Assembly (NCBI RefSeq): GCF_009696005.1
Contig: NZ_VUMV01000002.1
Coordinates: 186,001-250,000 of the forward strand
Direction of reading: 5' to 3'
DNA from: Bilifractor porci
GTDB lineage: Bacteria > Bacillota > Clostridia > Lachnospirales > Lachnospiraceae
Length of the DNA stretch: 64,000 bases
The translations under genes were made by a program, and so were the position numbers. Of the stretch, positions 52,137 through 61,012 are shown one piece after another (the stretch's first letter is position 1; each line of letters begins with the position of its first letter). Below the pieces are notes generated by a model. The model was not told the DNA's origin and searched no databases. It worked only from the letters and a program-made list of their open reading frames with translations.

Positions 52137-52691
52137 ATGAGAAGAAAAGATCTGGACGAGGACCGGATCCGCGAGTGTCTGACCGGGGCTCTCCTGCAGC
52201 TCATGAAAGAGAAAGAGTTCGGCGCGGTATCCGTTGGTGAAATCGCAGAACGGGCGGGTGTGCACCGCGCTACCTTTTACAGGCACTTCCGTTCGAAGGA
52301 AGATGTCCTGCGCGCCTTCCTGTCGCAGATCTTCAAGGGGGCAGCAGGGAACAGGGAGATGCTGCAGAAGGACTTTTCATCTTTTATCATGCCGGTTTTT
52401 CAGGCGCTGTACGACAAAAGGGAACTGATTCTGCTGCTTCACCGCGCCGGCCTTTCCGGCCTGTTTATGGATGCACTGAAGGACTATTTCGATTCGAACG
52501 GGCAGCGCGAAGCGCCGGGGCGGGAGAAAACTGGCGCGGACGGCAGGGAGAAAAATTCCGGCGCCGGGCTTCTGGAAGAATACCGGACAGCTTACCGGAT
52601 CGGGGGTATCTATTCCTGCCTGCTTCTCTGGTTCTCCCACGGGATGGCGGAGACGCCGGAAGAAATGACGCGCATCGCGGCTTCGATGTAA
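52137..52691 (+). CDS. TetR-family regulator, divergent from DUF1295 operon
   Basis: 184 residues from ATG at 52137 with AGGAGGTG upstream. The helix-turn-helix is in FGAVSVGEIAERAGVHRATF-YRHFRSKEDVL. The ligand domain (about 60-180) is of the TetR_C type with a charged loop in the middle (SNGQREAPGREKTGADGREK). It is divergently placed to the DUF1295 gene, with the palindrome at 52056-52075 between, and most likely represses that operon and itself. Confidence 0.9.
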   Translation: MRRKDLDEDRIRECLTGALLQLMKEKEFGAVSVGEIAERAGVHRATFYRHFRSKEDVLRAFLSQIFKGAAGNREMLQKDFSSFIMPVFQALYDKRELILLLHRAGLSGLFMDALKDYFDSNGQREAPGREKTGADGREKNSGAGLLEEYRTAYRIGGIYSCLLLWFSHGMAETPEEMTRIAASM

Positions 52692-52755
52692 AGCGGCAAG
52701 CGTGAATAGTTAACCGATTGAAGGCAATATCTATGGATTATAAGGCAGCAACGCA

Positions 52756-52977
52756 AAATTTCTTTCTAAAGATATCATTACAGAATTTCGCTGGCGTGGT
52801 GATGAAGTGCATATGTATCCGCTGACATTTGCGGAGTTCATGGCTGTGTATGAGGGTGAGAAAGGGGATGGATGGCGCGATTATGTGCTTTACGGCGGGA
52901 TCCCGCTGGTACTCACATTTACCACGCCGGATCAGAAGAGCGATTTCCTGTTGAATCCTGACAGCATGGATTTATAA
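52756..52977 (+). pseudogene. Fragment of a DUF4143-type AAA ATPase
   Basis: Without a start codon, the frame reads KFLSKDIITEFRWRGDEVHM-YPLTFAEFMAVYEG, followed by YVLYGGIPLVLTF, and stops at 52975. This is the region after Walker B and sensor motifs in the AAA/DUF4143 family (compare the intact copy at 55460, which has KFLSHDINTIFRGRG). The N-terminal ATPase part and the C-terminal domain are missing. Confidence 0.75.
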
Positions 52978-53185
52978 ATGTGTCTGGTGGCCGGCTGTTC
53001 TCGCGGATAGAATGGAAATGAATTTTTCTGACTGCGTAGAGGACTTTCTCAAGGAGCGACTTTTTTCTCTGGACGGATCATTCCGGATTATCGGGAAGGC
53101 AAAGATGCAAATTTGGTATTGACAGATAAAATTACACTTGGTAATGTATTAGCAACTGATACAGATACAACAAAGAAAACGAGAA
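52978..53185 (+). other. 208-base stretch with unrecognised coding-like remnant
   Basis: A frame from about 53080 reads RIIPDYREGKDANLVLTDKI and continues to 53206 without a start. The composition looks coding, but I do not recognise the family. Probably another gene fragment ahead of the nitroreductase gene. Confidence 0.3.
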
Positions 53186-53998
53186 ATGAACACAGAAATT
53201 ATTAGAAATAGAAAAAGCGTACGGACATATAAAGAACAGCCAATTCCGGAACAGACAATGAACCGGGTGAGAGATTATCTTGAGCATGACACCGGACTGT
53301 TTGAAGTGCCTGTTGCCTTTTCCATTCTTAATGCGCGGGAAGATGGGGTCAGCAGTCCTGTGATTCTTGGCGAGGATACCTATGTAGCTGGAAAATACAA
53401 AAAGCAGAAGAATGCTGAAATTTCATTCGGGTATGTTTTTGAAAAGTTTATCCTTTATGCTACTTCCATTGGATTTGGGACGGTATGGCTGGCAGCAACG
53501 ATTGACCGTAAAGCATTCGAAAAAGCCGTTCATTTAAAGGAAGATGAGGTTATGCCGGCAGTTACCCCGATAGGATATGCGGCCGATAAACGTTCCATAT
53601 GTGAGAGTATGATGCGAAAAGGAATGAAATCAGACAGCCGCCTTCCCTTTGAGGAATTGTTTTTCCATGGCAGTTTTCAGAATCCGCTGAATGAGAGCGA
53701 TGCGGATATATGGCAGCTGCCGTTCGAGATGGTGCGCCTTGCTCCTTCTGCAACGAATAAGCAGCCGTGGAGAGTTGTTACAGAAAAAGACCGGGTTCAT
53801 TTTTATGAAAAAAAGACAAAGGGGTATGCCAAAGAAGCTACCGGAGATATTCAGAAGGTGGATCTTGGAATTGCGCTGTGCCATTTTGAAATCGCTGCTG
53901 AAGAAGGCGGTTTAAAGGGCAAATTCATACAGTCGGATCCCGGTATCACGGCAGCAGAAGACACAGAGTATATTGCGACATATATACTGGAGGGATGA
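53186..53998 (+). CDS. Nitroreductase-family protein
   Basis: 270 residues. The start NTEIIRNRKSVRTYKEQPIP is the FMN-binding RxSxR-type entry of nitroreductases, SIGFGTVWLAATIDRKAFEK is the middle motif, and LAPSATNKQPWRVV (residues about 184-197) supplies the second FMN-contact region. It matches the long two-lobe form (TM nitroreductase type). Reduces nitro compounds, quinones or flavins with NAD(P)H. No strong ribosome-binding site before ATG (GAAAACGAGAA). First gene of an operon with an Rrf2 regulator and a zinc-type reductase. Confidence 0.88.
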   Translation: MNTEIIRNRKSVRTYKEQPIPEQTMNRVRDYLEHDTGLFEVPVAFSILNAREDGVSSPVILGEDTYVAGKYKKQKNAEISFGYVFEKFILYATSIGFGTVWLAATIDRKAFEKAVHLKEDEVMPAVTPIGYAADKRSICESMMRKGMKSDSRLPFEELFFHGSFQNPLNESDADIWQLPFEMVRLAPSATNKQPWRVVTEKDRVHFYEKKTKGYAKEATGDIQKVDLGIALCHFEIAAEEGGLKGKFIQSDPGITAAEDTEYIATYILEG

Positions 53999-54000
53999 TC

Positions 54001-54444
54001 GTGGACACTAAATTTTCGTCGTCTATTCATACGCTGATCCTGATCTCTGAATCAACAACGCCCATGAATTCTGATCAGATTGCGGAAAGTGTCGGGACAA
54101 ATGCAAGCTACATACGAAAGCTCACCACAAGATTGAGTAAAGCCGGAATCATTGAGGGACGCCGGGGTGTCAGCGGTTTCCGGCTTGTCAGGAAGCCGGA
54201 GGATATTTCTCTCCTTGATATTTACAAGGCCGTTATGGAGACAGACAGCCTCCATCTGTTTGATCTCCATCAGAATCCGAATGACGCCTGTATTGTCGGG
54301 CACAATATTCGGCCGGTTCTCGGAAGTATGTTCCGGGATATGGAAGAAAGTGTGGAAAAAAGATTACAGGGTATGACGCTCGCAGCCTGTATTGATAACA
54401 TGCAGGAATATATCAGGAAGAAGAACAAGGAGGCCGTTCATTGA
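54001..54444 (+). CDS. Rrf2-family transcriptional regulator
   Basis: 147 residues. Winged helix with SSSIHTLILISESTTPMNSD then IAESVGTNASYIRKLTTRLS and a GIIEGRRGVSGFRLVRKPEDI wing. The C-terminal part has a single Cys near DACIVGHN; the three clustered cysteines of IscR/NsrR are absent, so no Fe-S cluster is expected. GTG at 54001 is chosen because GGAGG (53989-53993) ends 7 bases before; ATG at 53995 is too close. Overlaps its neighbours on both sides, so it probably controls this redox operon. Confidence 0.9.
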   Translation: MDTKFSSSIHTLILISESTTPMNSDQIAESVGTNASYIRKLTTRLSKAGIIEGRRGVSGFRLVRKPEDISLLDIYKAVMETDSLHLFDLHQNPNDACIVGHNIRPVLGSMFRDMEESVEKRLQGMTLAACIDNMQEYIRKKNKEAVH

Positions 54445-55490
54445 AAGCAGCAGTTTTAACGCATTATGACAAAAAAGGCACAGATCTGGAAATTCATGAC
54501 ATTCCGGTACCTGTTCCAGAGGATGATGAAATCCTTGTGCGTATTATGGCAGCAGCTGTAAATCCGCTGGACAACATGATTATCCGCGGGGAAGTAAAAC
54601 TGATTGTTCCCTATAAAGTACCGCTCATTATGGGCAATGAATTTTCCGGAGTGGTTGAAAAGACCGGAAAGAGAGCTGCGCGATTTAAAGCCGGTGACCG
54701 GGTTTACGGACGGATGCCGCTTAAAAAAATCGGAGCATTTGCGGAATATGCTTCGGTGAAAGAATCTGCTCTTGCCCATATTCCGGACAATCTGTCCTTT
54801 GAGGAGGCGGCGACGGTTCCGCTTACTGCGCTTACGGCAATGCAGGCCTTTGAGATCATGCAGGTAAAACCGGGGGAATCCGTGTTCATTTCCGGTGGAA
54901 CAGGAAGCCTGGGTGCGATGGCGATTCCGGTAGCCAGGAGTCTCGGACTGCATGTTTATACTAACGGCAGTGCGGAAAATGAAGAACGTGTACGAAAACT
55001 TGGTGCCGAGAAATTCATCGACTATAAAAAAGAAAACTACGCCGAGGTATTATCCGATGTCGACCATGTTCTTGATACGCTTGGCGATCGTGCGCTTCCT
55101 GACGAATTCAAGGTGCTGAAAAAAGGTGGCAGCCTGGTATCTCTAAGAGGAATGCCAAATGGCAGGTTCGCAAAAAGAAGCAGGATGCCGCTTGTTAAGA
55201 GAATACTTTTTCAGGCTGCCGGGAGAAAATATGACAAAATGGCGGCGACAAAGAACCAGACCTATGATTTCCTCTTTGTACATGAGGACGGGAATCAGTT
55301 GGAAAAGATAGCCGGCCTGTTTGACAAGGATCATCCGCTGGAAACTTCTATTGATACTGTATTCAGTCTGGATCAGGTAAATGAAGCTCTGGATAAGGTA
55401 AAGCACGGTGGATCCAAAGGAAAAACAATCATTAAAGTTCATGAATCTCGGAACACTAATTTATCCCGTATCGTGGGAAGGATATTGTGA
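54441..55490 (+). CDS. NADP-dependent zinc-type alcohol dehydrogenase/quinone oxidoreductase
   Basis: 349 residues of the medium-chain dehydrogenase family without structural zinc ligands: the GroES-like part has VNPLDNMIIRGEVK and GNEFSGVVEKTG, and the Rossmann part has the VFISGGTGSLGAMAIPVARS nucleotide loop. Quinone reductase type. TTG at 54441 has AAGGAGG 6 bases upstream. Relatives usually end at GKTIIKV; here about 16 extra residues (HESRNTNLSRIVGRIL) follow, probably because the natural end was replaced by DNA joined at about 55440. Confidence 0.9.
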   Translation: MKAAVLTHYDKKGTDLEIHDIPVPVPEDDEILVRIMAAAVNPLDNMIIRGEVKLIVPYKVPLIMGNEFSGVVEKTGKRAARFKAGDRVYGRMPLKKIGAFAEYASVKESALAHIPDNLSFEEAATVPLTALTAMQAFEIMQVKPGESVFISGGTGSLGAMAIPVARSLGLHVYTNGSAENEERVRKLGAEKFIDYKKENYAEVLSDVDHVLDTLGDRALPDEFKVLKKGGSLVSLRGMPNGRFAKRSRMPLVKRILFQAAGRKYDKMAATKNQTYDFLFVHEDGNQLEKIAGLFDKDHPLETSIDTVFSLDQVNEALDKVKHGGSKGKTIIKVHESRNTNLSRIVGRIL

Positions 55491-56647
55491 AGGTAATAAC
55501 CGGCATTCGAAGATGTGGAAAGTCTGTTCTTTTGAATGAATTGTATTACGACTATCTACTGTCCGACGGCGTTTCTTCAGACCATATCATCAAAGTATCG
55601 CTCGATCTGAAAAAATGGGAAGCACTCAGAAATGGAGATATGCTTTATCATTACATAGCCGACGCGATTCATGATGATGAGCTGTACTACGTGTTTTTAG
55701 ACGAGATTCAGCTTGTCGATGGGTTTGAGGAAGTTGTCAATTCAATCAAGGCTGAATTTAATACGGATGTATATATTACCGGCTCCAATTCCAAATTTCT
55801 GTCTCATGACATCAATACCATCTTTCGCGGACGAGGAATTGAAATAAAGGTTTTTCCACTGTCCTTTGCAGAATTTCTTGCTTACCGGCAAATAGATAAG
55901 ATGGATGCCTTTGATGAGTATGTACAATTTGGAGGACTTCCCTACGCTGTCCAGGAAACGGAGGAGCAGGATAAACGATCTTATCTGGATATGGTTGTAA
56001 ATACGGTAGTAACCAGGGATATGATTGAGCGTTATGATATCCGCAATGAAGCATTGTTTACTGCATTAATAGAACTCCTTTGCTCTTCTATCGGTTCGTA
56101 TGTTTCCACAAATAAAATTACGAATATGCTAAAGAGCAATGGCTTTAAGTCAGTGGATAATGAAACTGTCAGCAGATACCTGAGCCATATTTGCGATGCT
56201 TTTCTTTTTTATCGGGCCGACCGGTATGACATTAAGGGAAAAGAATATCTAAAAACACAGAATAAGTATTATGCTGCTGACATGGGCCTTCGTAATGCAG
56301 CTATTCATTACAGGCAGATCGAGATCACACATATTATTGAAAATCTTGTATACCTGGAACTGCTTCGAAGAGAATATATTGTAGATATCGGGAAAAACAG
56401 GGAAAAAGAAATTGATTTTGTAGCCAGGGAACTGGGAGGCAGACAATATTACATACAAGTTTCTTATACCATACAAGATGAGGTGACGAGGAAACGTGAG
56501 ATTTCAGCGTTCCATAGACTCGATGATGGCTTTAAGAAGATTCTGATCACTATGGATCGTAATCCGTTGTCGAATCTTGAGATCGGCTACCAGATGATGA
56601 ACCTGTTTGATTTTCTATTGAATGAGCAGGCACTGGAAATGGCTTAA
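55460..56647 (+). CDS. AAA family ATPase with DUF4143 domain, start altered
   Basis: About 386 residues from GTG at 55487; coding-like sequence (FIPYRGKDIVKVITGIRRCG) extends upstream to 55460, so roughly the first 20 residues of the usual protein are lost. Walker A is GIRRCGKS, Walker B YVFLDEIQ, sensor ITGSNSKFL. The DUF4143 part carries FAEFLAYRQIDKMDAFDEYV-QFGGLPYAV and a C-terminal nuclease-like segment (YLELLRREYIVDIGKNREKE-IDFVARE). The family is widespread, linked to DNA binding and defence, with undefined function. Followed by a palindrome at 56658. May still be translated from GTG. Confidence 0.85.
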   Translation, partial: FIPYRGKDIVKVITGIRRCGKSVLLNELYYDYLLSDGVSSDHIIKVSLDLKKWEALRNGDMLYHYIADAIHDDELYYVFLDEIQLVDGFEEVVNSIKAEFNTDVYITGSNSKFLSHDINTIFRGRGIEIKVFPLSFAEFLAYRQIDKMDAFDEYVQFGGLPYAVQETEEQDKRSYLDMVVNTVVTRDMIERYDIRNEALFTALIELLCSSIGSYVSTNKITNMLKSNGFKSVDNETVSRYLSHICDAFLFYRADRYDIKGKEYLKTQNKYYAADMGLRNAAIHYRQIEITHIIENLVYLELLRREYIVDIGKNREKEIDFVARELGGRQYYIQVSYTIQDEVTRKREISAFHRLDDGFKKILITMDRNPLSNLEIGYQMMNLFDFLLNEQALEMA

Positions 56648-56657
56648 CGCAGCAAAA

Positions 56658-56688
56658 CGCAAAACTTTAAAAATGTAAAAGTTTTGCG
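56658..56688. repeat. Palindrome after the DUF4143 ATPase gene
   Basis: 11-base arms CGCAAAACTTT (56658-56668) and AAAGTTTTGCG (56678-56688) around a 9-base loop containing AAAAATG. No T-run follows on the plus strand, so it is not a simple terminator. A similar, longer palindrome precedes the ATPase fragment at 63479. Confidence 0.7.
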
Positions 56689-56895
56689 CTTTGTATGGAC
56701 GCAGTTTATCAGCTAGCTTTGTCGGTCGACATACTGTCCCCGGCAGGTGAGATTCCGGTGTGTGTCGCTTTAGGATGCTAAGCGGGAATCGGACAAAAAT
56801 GCGGATTCCGCATTTTTGCATCATTTTATAGAGATGTGCAGCTTCTCGGAGATTTTGAGTCCATTCTGAACAGCCTGGTGCGAAGTGAAAATCTC

Positions 56896-56926
56896 TTGAC
56901 CGTACCCTTAGGGGTCAGCTTATGGT
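56896..56926 (+). promoter_or_regulatory. MerR-type promoter with 19-base spacer
   Basis: TTGACC (56896-56901), 19 bases, TATGGT (56921-56926). The over-long spacer contains the dyad TGACC...ACCCTTAGGGGTCA, typical of MerR-family operators that twist DNA to activate. It lies about 20 bases upstream of a MerR-like gene. Confidence 0.75.
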
Positions 56927-56945
56927 TTAGCTGGAGGTGATGGTT

Positions 56946-57312
56946 GTGTATATCAATGAAGCCGCTAAATTGTCCGGAATAACAAAGAAAGCAATCGAAT
57001 ACTACTGCCAGAAAGGACTACTGGATCCAGCGTTATCAGATAAGGGATACAGAATTTTCTCTGTTGAAGAGTTGAAAAAGATTTCGCTTTTGCGCAGTCT
57101 CGGAATATCTGTTCAAAATATTCCGGAACTAATTCATGTGAATGGCAGCGCAGCCTTTTAAAAAATCGTTGATTCTCAGTTATGTGACATCCAGAGAAGA
57201 AAAGAACAGAACGATCTTTTGAAAGAGTTGGAAGTATCAATGGACTGGAACACTGTGAATCGCAAAGTAGAAGCGGCAGAATGCAGGGAATCTGTAGAAG
57301 AGATGAACCGGG
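56946..57312 (+). pseudogene. MerR-family regulator interrupted by a stop codon
   Basis: From GTG at 56946 (GGAGG 8 bases upstream) the frame reads YINEAAKLSGITKKAIEYYC-QKGLLDP, a MerR winged helix, and continues to an in-frame TAA at 57159-57161. The same frame goes on with IVDSQLCDIQRRKEQNDLLK-ELEVSMDW, the expected coiled-coil dimerisation part. So a single nonsense change splits the protein. Near 57312 it turns into unrelated sequence. Confidence 0.75.
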
Positions 57313-57410
57313 TTCTGCTGCAGAATTTCAATTCCGTAATTCATAAAAATGATACGGTTTATATCCTTGGAGATATCTGTCATCATATGAAGATTGAAGA
57401 TGCGGATGAA
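57313..57410 (+). pseudogene. Metallophosphoesterase fragment
   Basis: In frame with the broken MerR gene, NFNSVIHKNDTVYILGDICH-HM matches the GD motif region of small calcineurin-like phosphoesterases (NxNxxVxxxDxVYxLGDI). Only about 30 residues remain before the sequence changes again. Confidence 0.6.
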
Positions 57411-57462
57411 CTCTCATACGGAAGCCTTTGGCATTACAACGCCGGTGGTTGGTACGATCATG

Positions 57463-57645
57463 AATTTTCTCATCTTTAAGGTGCTGTACAGGAGGAAGGC
57501 TGATTTTAACCTGATACGGGACGACATGAGGCTGGACAATCTGTATTTGAAGAACATTCTCACCAAAGGGGAATATCCTGACCGGTTTCCGGCCAAAGAG
57601 CTAAAGAACCATATACCGGCGGAAGAGATGGCGAAACTGCTGTGA
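57463..57645 (+). pseudogene. Unrecognised gene end
   Basis: A frame ending at 57645 reads FNLIRDDMRLDNLYLKNILT then KGEYPDRFPAKELKNHIPAE-EMAKLL. It looks like the real C-terminus of some protein, but I do not recognise the family and there is no start signal. Part of the remnant mosaic. Confidence 0.35.
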
Positions 57646-57844
57646 AAAAGAAAATTTGGGATTTGTAAGCACCAATCTACAAGTGCGCCATGCGGGCGGA
57701 TCATAAAACCTATGGGTTGCCCCTTGACGGTGTTCAGCCCACACTTTTTGTTTAGCGGGAGATTGTAGAATGCGCCAACAAGTTGGAAAGGATTTTCCTC
57801 TGTGAAATGGAGGAAAAAAACTTCCTGCCGGTCAGCGTGAGACA

Positions 57845-58000
57845 ATGGAAAGAACCGATATTGCGTTTCGGGATGTGACATTCGGATATGGGGGAGATGA
57901 AGATGGTGGAACACCTCTCCCTCCGGATGGAGGCGGGAAAGACCCGAACCGCTTGCGATCACAATTTGTGATCTCAGGTTTTGAAAAGAATCCATGCCAC
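57845..58000 (+). pseudogene. ABC transporter ATPase fragment with frameshift
   Basis: ATG at 57845 gives ERTDIAFRDVTFGYG, the start of an ABC ATP-binding domain. About 6 bases later the continuation EMKMVEHLSLRMEAGKT (first strand and A-loop region) is in another frame. The Walker A region is absent. The remaining gap up to 58285 shows nothing recognisable. Confidence 0.55.
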
Positions 58001-58285
58001 CAGGTTTCAACCTGATTTTCCCGAACGGTACATGAAAAAAAGACGGATATCCGCAAAAATACAATGAGGCACCAGCGCTTGTATCCGAGAGGGCAGTATC
58101 TGAACAAGATCATATCGAAGAAGGACAATGGGTGAATTAAGATAATAACAGGACTTTGTGCGAAGTTGACATGGTATTATCTGCAATGCCAGGTATCCTG
58201 AAAAATCGTACTTATGCTCCTTATTTGTCGGTCATATAATTGAAGCAGTTCAAAAATATAACCGATGTTTAAGGAGAATATTTAC

Positions 58286-58687
58286 ATGACAAACATTGAA
58301 AAGGTAAACTAGTTTCTGGACGAGGCCAAGACCTTCTATTTTCTGACTACCGATGGGGATAAACCAAAAGGACGTCCGTTTGGGTTTCATCTGCTGGATG
58401 AAGATAAGCTGTATTTTGGATGTGGTACATTCAAAAATGTTTTTCTTCAGCTCACAAAGAATCCGAATGTGGAAGTTCTCGCAGTCCGTGGCGGCGAGTT
58501 TATGCGCTATGATGGCACTGTGAAGATCGTGAAGGACGATGCTCTTCTGGAAAAAGTTCGTGCTGCGCTGCCGCAGGTTATGGGGCTGTATGACAAGAAT
58601 GGATGGGAAATGGGAATGTTCTATCTGGAAAACGGTCATGTGGAAATTCGCGGAATGCTCGATTTGAAAGAAGAATTTAATGTCTGA
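58286..58687 (+). pseudogene. Pyridoxamine-phosphate-oxidase-like flavin protein with nonsense codon 9
   Basis: AAGGAG (58271-58276) precedes ATG at 58286, but codon 9 is TAG (58310-58312), where CAG (Gln) would be expected. After it the frame is intact for 125 codons: FLDEAKTFYFLTTDGDKPKG-RPFG, LYFGCGTFKNVFLQL and a normal end. The split-barrel FMN family includes NimA-type nitroimidazole reductases. Without suppression or internal starts the gene is dead. The HxlR gene follows 11 bases later. Confidence 0.82.
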
Positions 58688-58698
58688 GGAGCAATAGA

Positions 58699-59007
58699 AT
58701 GAAGCAGTTATTTGAAGCGGATTCGACTATGGAAGAACGCTTTGGCAAATGCCCGTATGCAACAGCACAAAGCCTGATTTCTGGAAAGTGGGCAATTCTG
58801 ATCCTGCGCTATCTGGAGGACGGCCCGATTCGTTTCAATGAGCTTCAGCGCCGGATGCCGAGAATGACTCATGCAACACTGTCAGTTCAGTTGAAAGACC
58901 TTATGGAGAACGGACTTGTTGAGCGGAAACAGTATGAATCCATCCCGCCAAAGGTGGAGTATTCTCTGACGGATAGCTGCCGGAGTTTTCCATTATCTGA
59001 CACGTGA
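58699..59007 (+). CDS. HxlR-family regulator, C-terminus altered
   Basis: 102 residues. Winged helix: ERFGKCPYATAQSLISGKWA-ILILRYLEDGPIRFNELQRR, then MTHATLSVQLKDLMENGLVE-RKQYESIPPKVEYSLTDS. HxlR proteins respond to redox or electrophile stress and are often next to flavin or nitroreductase genes. The last residues CRSFPLSDT differ from the usual GRSFxPVL helix because the DNA changes to a methyltransferase fragment near 58985. DNA binding may be kept; the dimer helix is shortened. Confidence 0.75.
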   Translation: MKQLFEADSTMEERFGKCPYATAQSLISGKWAILILRYLEDGPIRFNELQRRMPRMTHATLSVQLKDLMENGLVERKQYESIPPKVEYSLTDSCRSFPLSDT

Positions 59008-59371
59008 GGGCGTCAGAGACCTGATCAGCGCAATGGCGGAACATTTCCGGGGAGGACTCCTTGTGTTTGATTTTGTCAGTGAAAAAGGGATGTCGGCGGG
59101 GAACACGCACGTCAAGACGACGGATAATGCGGCGAAGTTGACTTTCAGTATGGAAAATGTCGAAAAGGAAGTTCCTGTCTTCAGCGAATATATATCTAAA
59201 GTACAGCAGAAGAGCTATATGGAAGGCTATCCGGTTCCCGGAGTGAAATGCAATCTGATTACCAAAGTATATATCAAACCCAAGAGAGACAAGTACTTCG
59301 TCGCGAATGTAGAATTTTCCGATATGGAAGCACTCGGTTACGATGCGGGCTTAATTTCTAAAGTGGAATGA
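58988..59371 (+). pseudogene. C-terminal piece of a SAM-dependent methyltransferase-like protein
   Basis: In another frame from the HxlR end: FHYLTREGVRDLISAMAEHF-RGGLLVFDFVSEKGMSAG resembles the second half of leucine carboxyl-methyltransferase-like enzymes (x-YLTxExVxxLLxxLAEHFPGGELLFD). It then continues to SYMEGYPVPG and a VYIKPKRDKYFVANVEF end that I cannot place. There is no N-terminal SAM-binding region. Confidence 0.5.
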
Positions 59372-59647
59372 TATGACATAAAAGGAGAATGACAACATTC
59401 TTGAGATGTGGTATACCAAGCATAGGTTATTGGCTATGGGAACAAGAAGCAATATATTCTGACGCGCAACGGATAATGTATGTTCCGGGGATCTTTTGGT
59501 TTGCCGTGGAGCAGCAGGGATATTCTTTATATATCATACAGCCGGAGCAAAGGCAGCCGTTCATCAGGAAGAAGTCAGGGTGTTTTCTGACGGATGAAAG
59601 CGCAGGGAAATGACAGGCGTTTGCGGAAAGGGTAATCTGGTGGCAGG

Positions 59648-60541
59648 ATGAAGGTTCTGAATTTTGGCTCACTGAATATTGATTATGTTTACCGGGTAGA
59701 TCATATCCTGGTTCGGGGAGAGACCCTGTTGTCTGATGACAGGAAGGTTTACGCAGGCGGAAAGGGTCTGAACCAGTCCGTGGCGCTGGGAAGGGCAGGC
59801 CTGGATGTCTGGCATGCCGGAAATATCGGGCAGGAAGGGAAACTTCTTCTGGATGTTCTGCGCGATGCACATGTTCATACAGAGTTTGTCCGGATACGGG
59901 AGGATATACCCTGCGGGCACACAGTGATCCAGAATGACAAGGAAGGCGATAACTGCATTCTCCTGTTCGGAGGCGCCAATCAGGGCGTCACAGAAGAACA
60001 GGTCAATGATGTGCTGGGGCATTTTCATGCAGGGGATTACCTTATCCTGCAAAATGAAGTGAATTGTCTTGCCGTGATCATGAACAAGGCACATGAAAGA
60101 GGAATGAAAATTGTTCTGAACCCTTCCCCGATAAACGAGCAGATTTCCACGCTCCCCTTGAATTTCGTGGATTACTTTTTTGTCAATGAAATCGAGGCAG
60201 GCCTTCTGACCGGAATAAAAAGCAGGGCTGCCGGGGAACTGGTTCCTGCTGTCCGAAGGCGTTTCCCGGAGACAAAGGTCATATTGACCTTGGGAGCGGA
60301 AGGCTCCTTCTATATTGAGGGAGAGACCGTACTACACCAGGATATTTTCAGGGTGGAAACCGTGGATACCACAGCAGCGGGGGATACGTTCAGTGGTTAT
60401 TTTATGGCGGGCATTCTTCGCGGAAAGAACCCCGCGGAAGCGTTGCGGCTTGCCTCAAAAGCCGCTGCCCTTGCAGTATCCCGCAGAGGCGCCGCCCCTT
60501 CTATTCCCACTATGGGAGAAGTCCTGGACTTTCCAGCATGA
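59648..60541 (+). CDS. PfkB-family sugar kinase, ribokinase-like
   Basis: 297 residues, full length and intact. LNFGSLNIDYVYRVDHI at the start, AGGKGLNQSVALGRAG (first PfkB signature, residues about 37-52) and VDTTAAGDTFSGYFMAG (second signature with catalytic Asp, about 239-255). Ribokinases phosphorylate ribose or related sugars with ATP. GGTGGCAGG is only a weak ribosome-binding site before ATG. No sugar transporter is adjacent, so the substrate is not defined. It stands as an intact gene among remnants. Confidence 0.9.
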   Translation: MKVLNFGSLNIDYVYRVDHILVRGETLLSDDRKVYAGGKGLNQSVALGRAGLDVWHAGNIGQEGKLLLDVLRDAHVHTEFVRIREDIPCGHTVIQNDKEGDNCILLFGGANQGVTEEQVNDVLGHFHAGDYLILQNEVNCLAVIMNKAHERGMKIVLNPSPINEQISTLPLNFVDYFFVNEIEAGLLTGIKSRAAGELVPAVRRRFPETKVILTLGAEGSFYIEGETVLHQDIFRVETVDTTAAGDTFSGYFMAGILRGKNPAEALRLASKAAALAVSRRGAAPSIPTMGEVLDFPA

Positions 60542-60826
60542 CAAATAACAAGATGACGGTATTGCTTATACGTCACATAGAGATTAAGAGACCGGCGATG
60601 ACAGCTCATGTCAGAATGATCATGAACTGCCATCTCCGGATTTTTTTGCTGTCCAGGACAGGGCGATGAAGAACCCGGAATTTTTACCGTTCTATGTTGG
60701 GAGACGGGCTTGAGTGAGATAGATAAATAGGCAGAATATTTACATCGTGTAAAGATATTGTCATGCTTGAATGCTTCAAGATGAATAATTTGCATGCTAT
60801 GATCAAATACAAGGAGGAGAATTACT

Positions 60827-61009
60827 GTGGCTGAAATGCTGGTTAACAACTTTGCGGAAATCATACAATGTAAGCCAAATGTAAGCAACAGGTTAAGGGG
60901 AGTGTCCGGGACAATGCCCCTTGTTTTTTATGCAAAGTTTACGAATTCAGGCAGAATAGGCATCGCCTTTTATGGAAATGAATGCATGGTTAATGGCGAG
61001 GAGAAATGA
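60827..61009 (+). pseudogene. Short open frame, probable gene start remnant
   Basis: GTG at 60827 has an AAGGAGG 10 bases upstream and gives AEMLVNNFAEIIQCKPN, which looks like a real protein start. The frame then runs through the terminator at 60895 and ends at 61009. I read it as a start joined to foreign DNA; no family is recognisable. Confidence 0.35.
60895..60929 (+). terminator. Terminator before the HU gene
   Basis: AAGGGG (60895-60900) and CCCCTT (60917-60922) form a 6-base stem with a 16-base loop, followed by G and six T. Confidence 0.6.
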
Positions 61010-61012
61010 CTT

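Noticed and set aside
59389-59613. 74-codon frame before the ribokinase gene
   Set aside because: An AAAGGAG-like site is present, but the protein resembles nothing and composition is unconvincing; could be another remnant, not enough to list as a gene.
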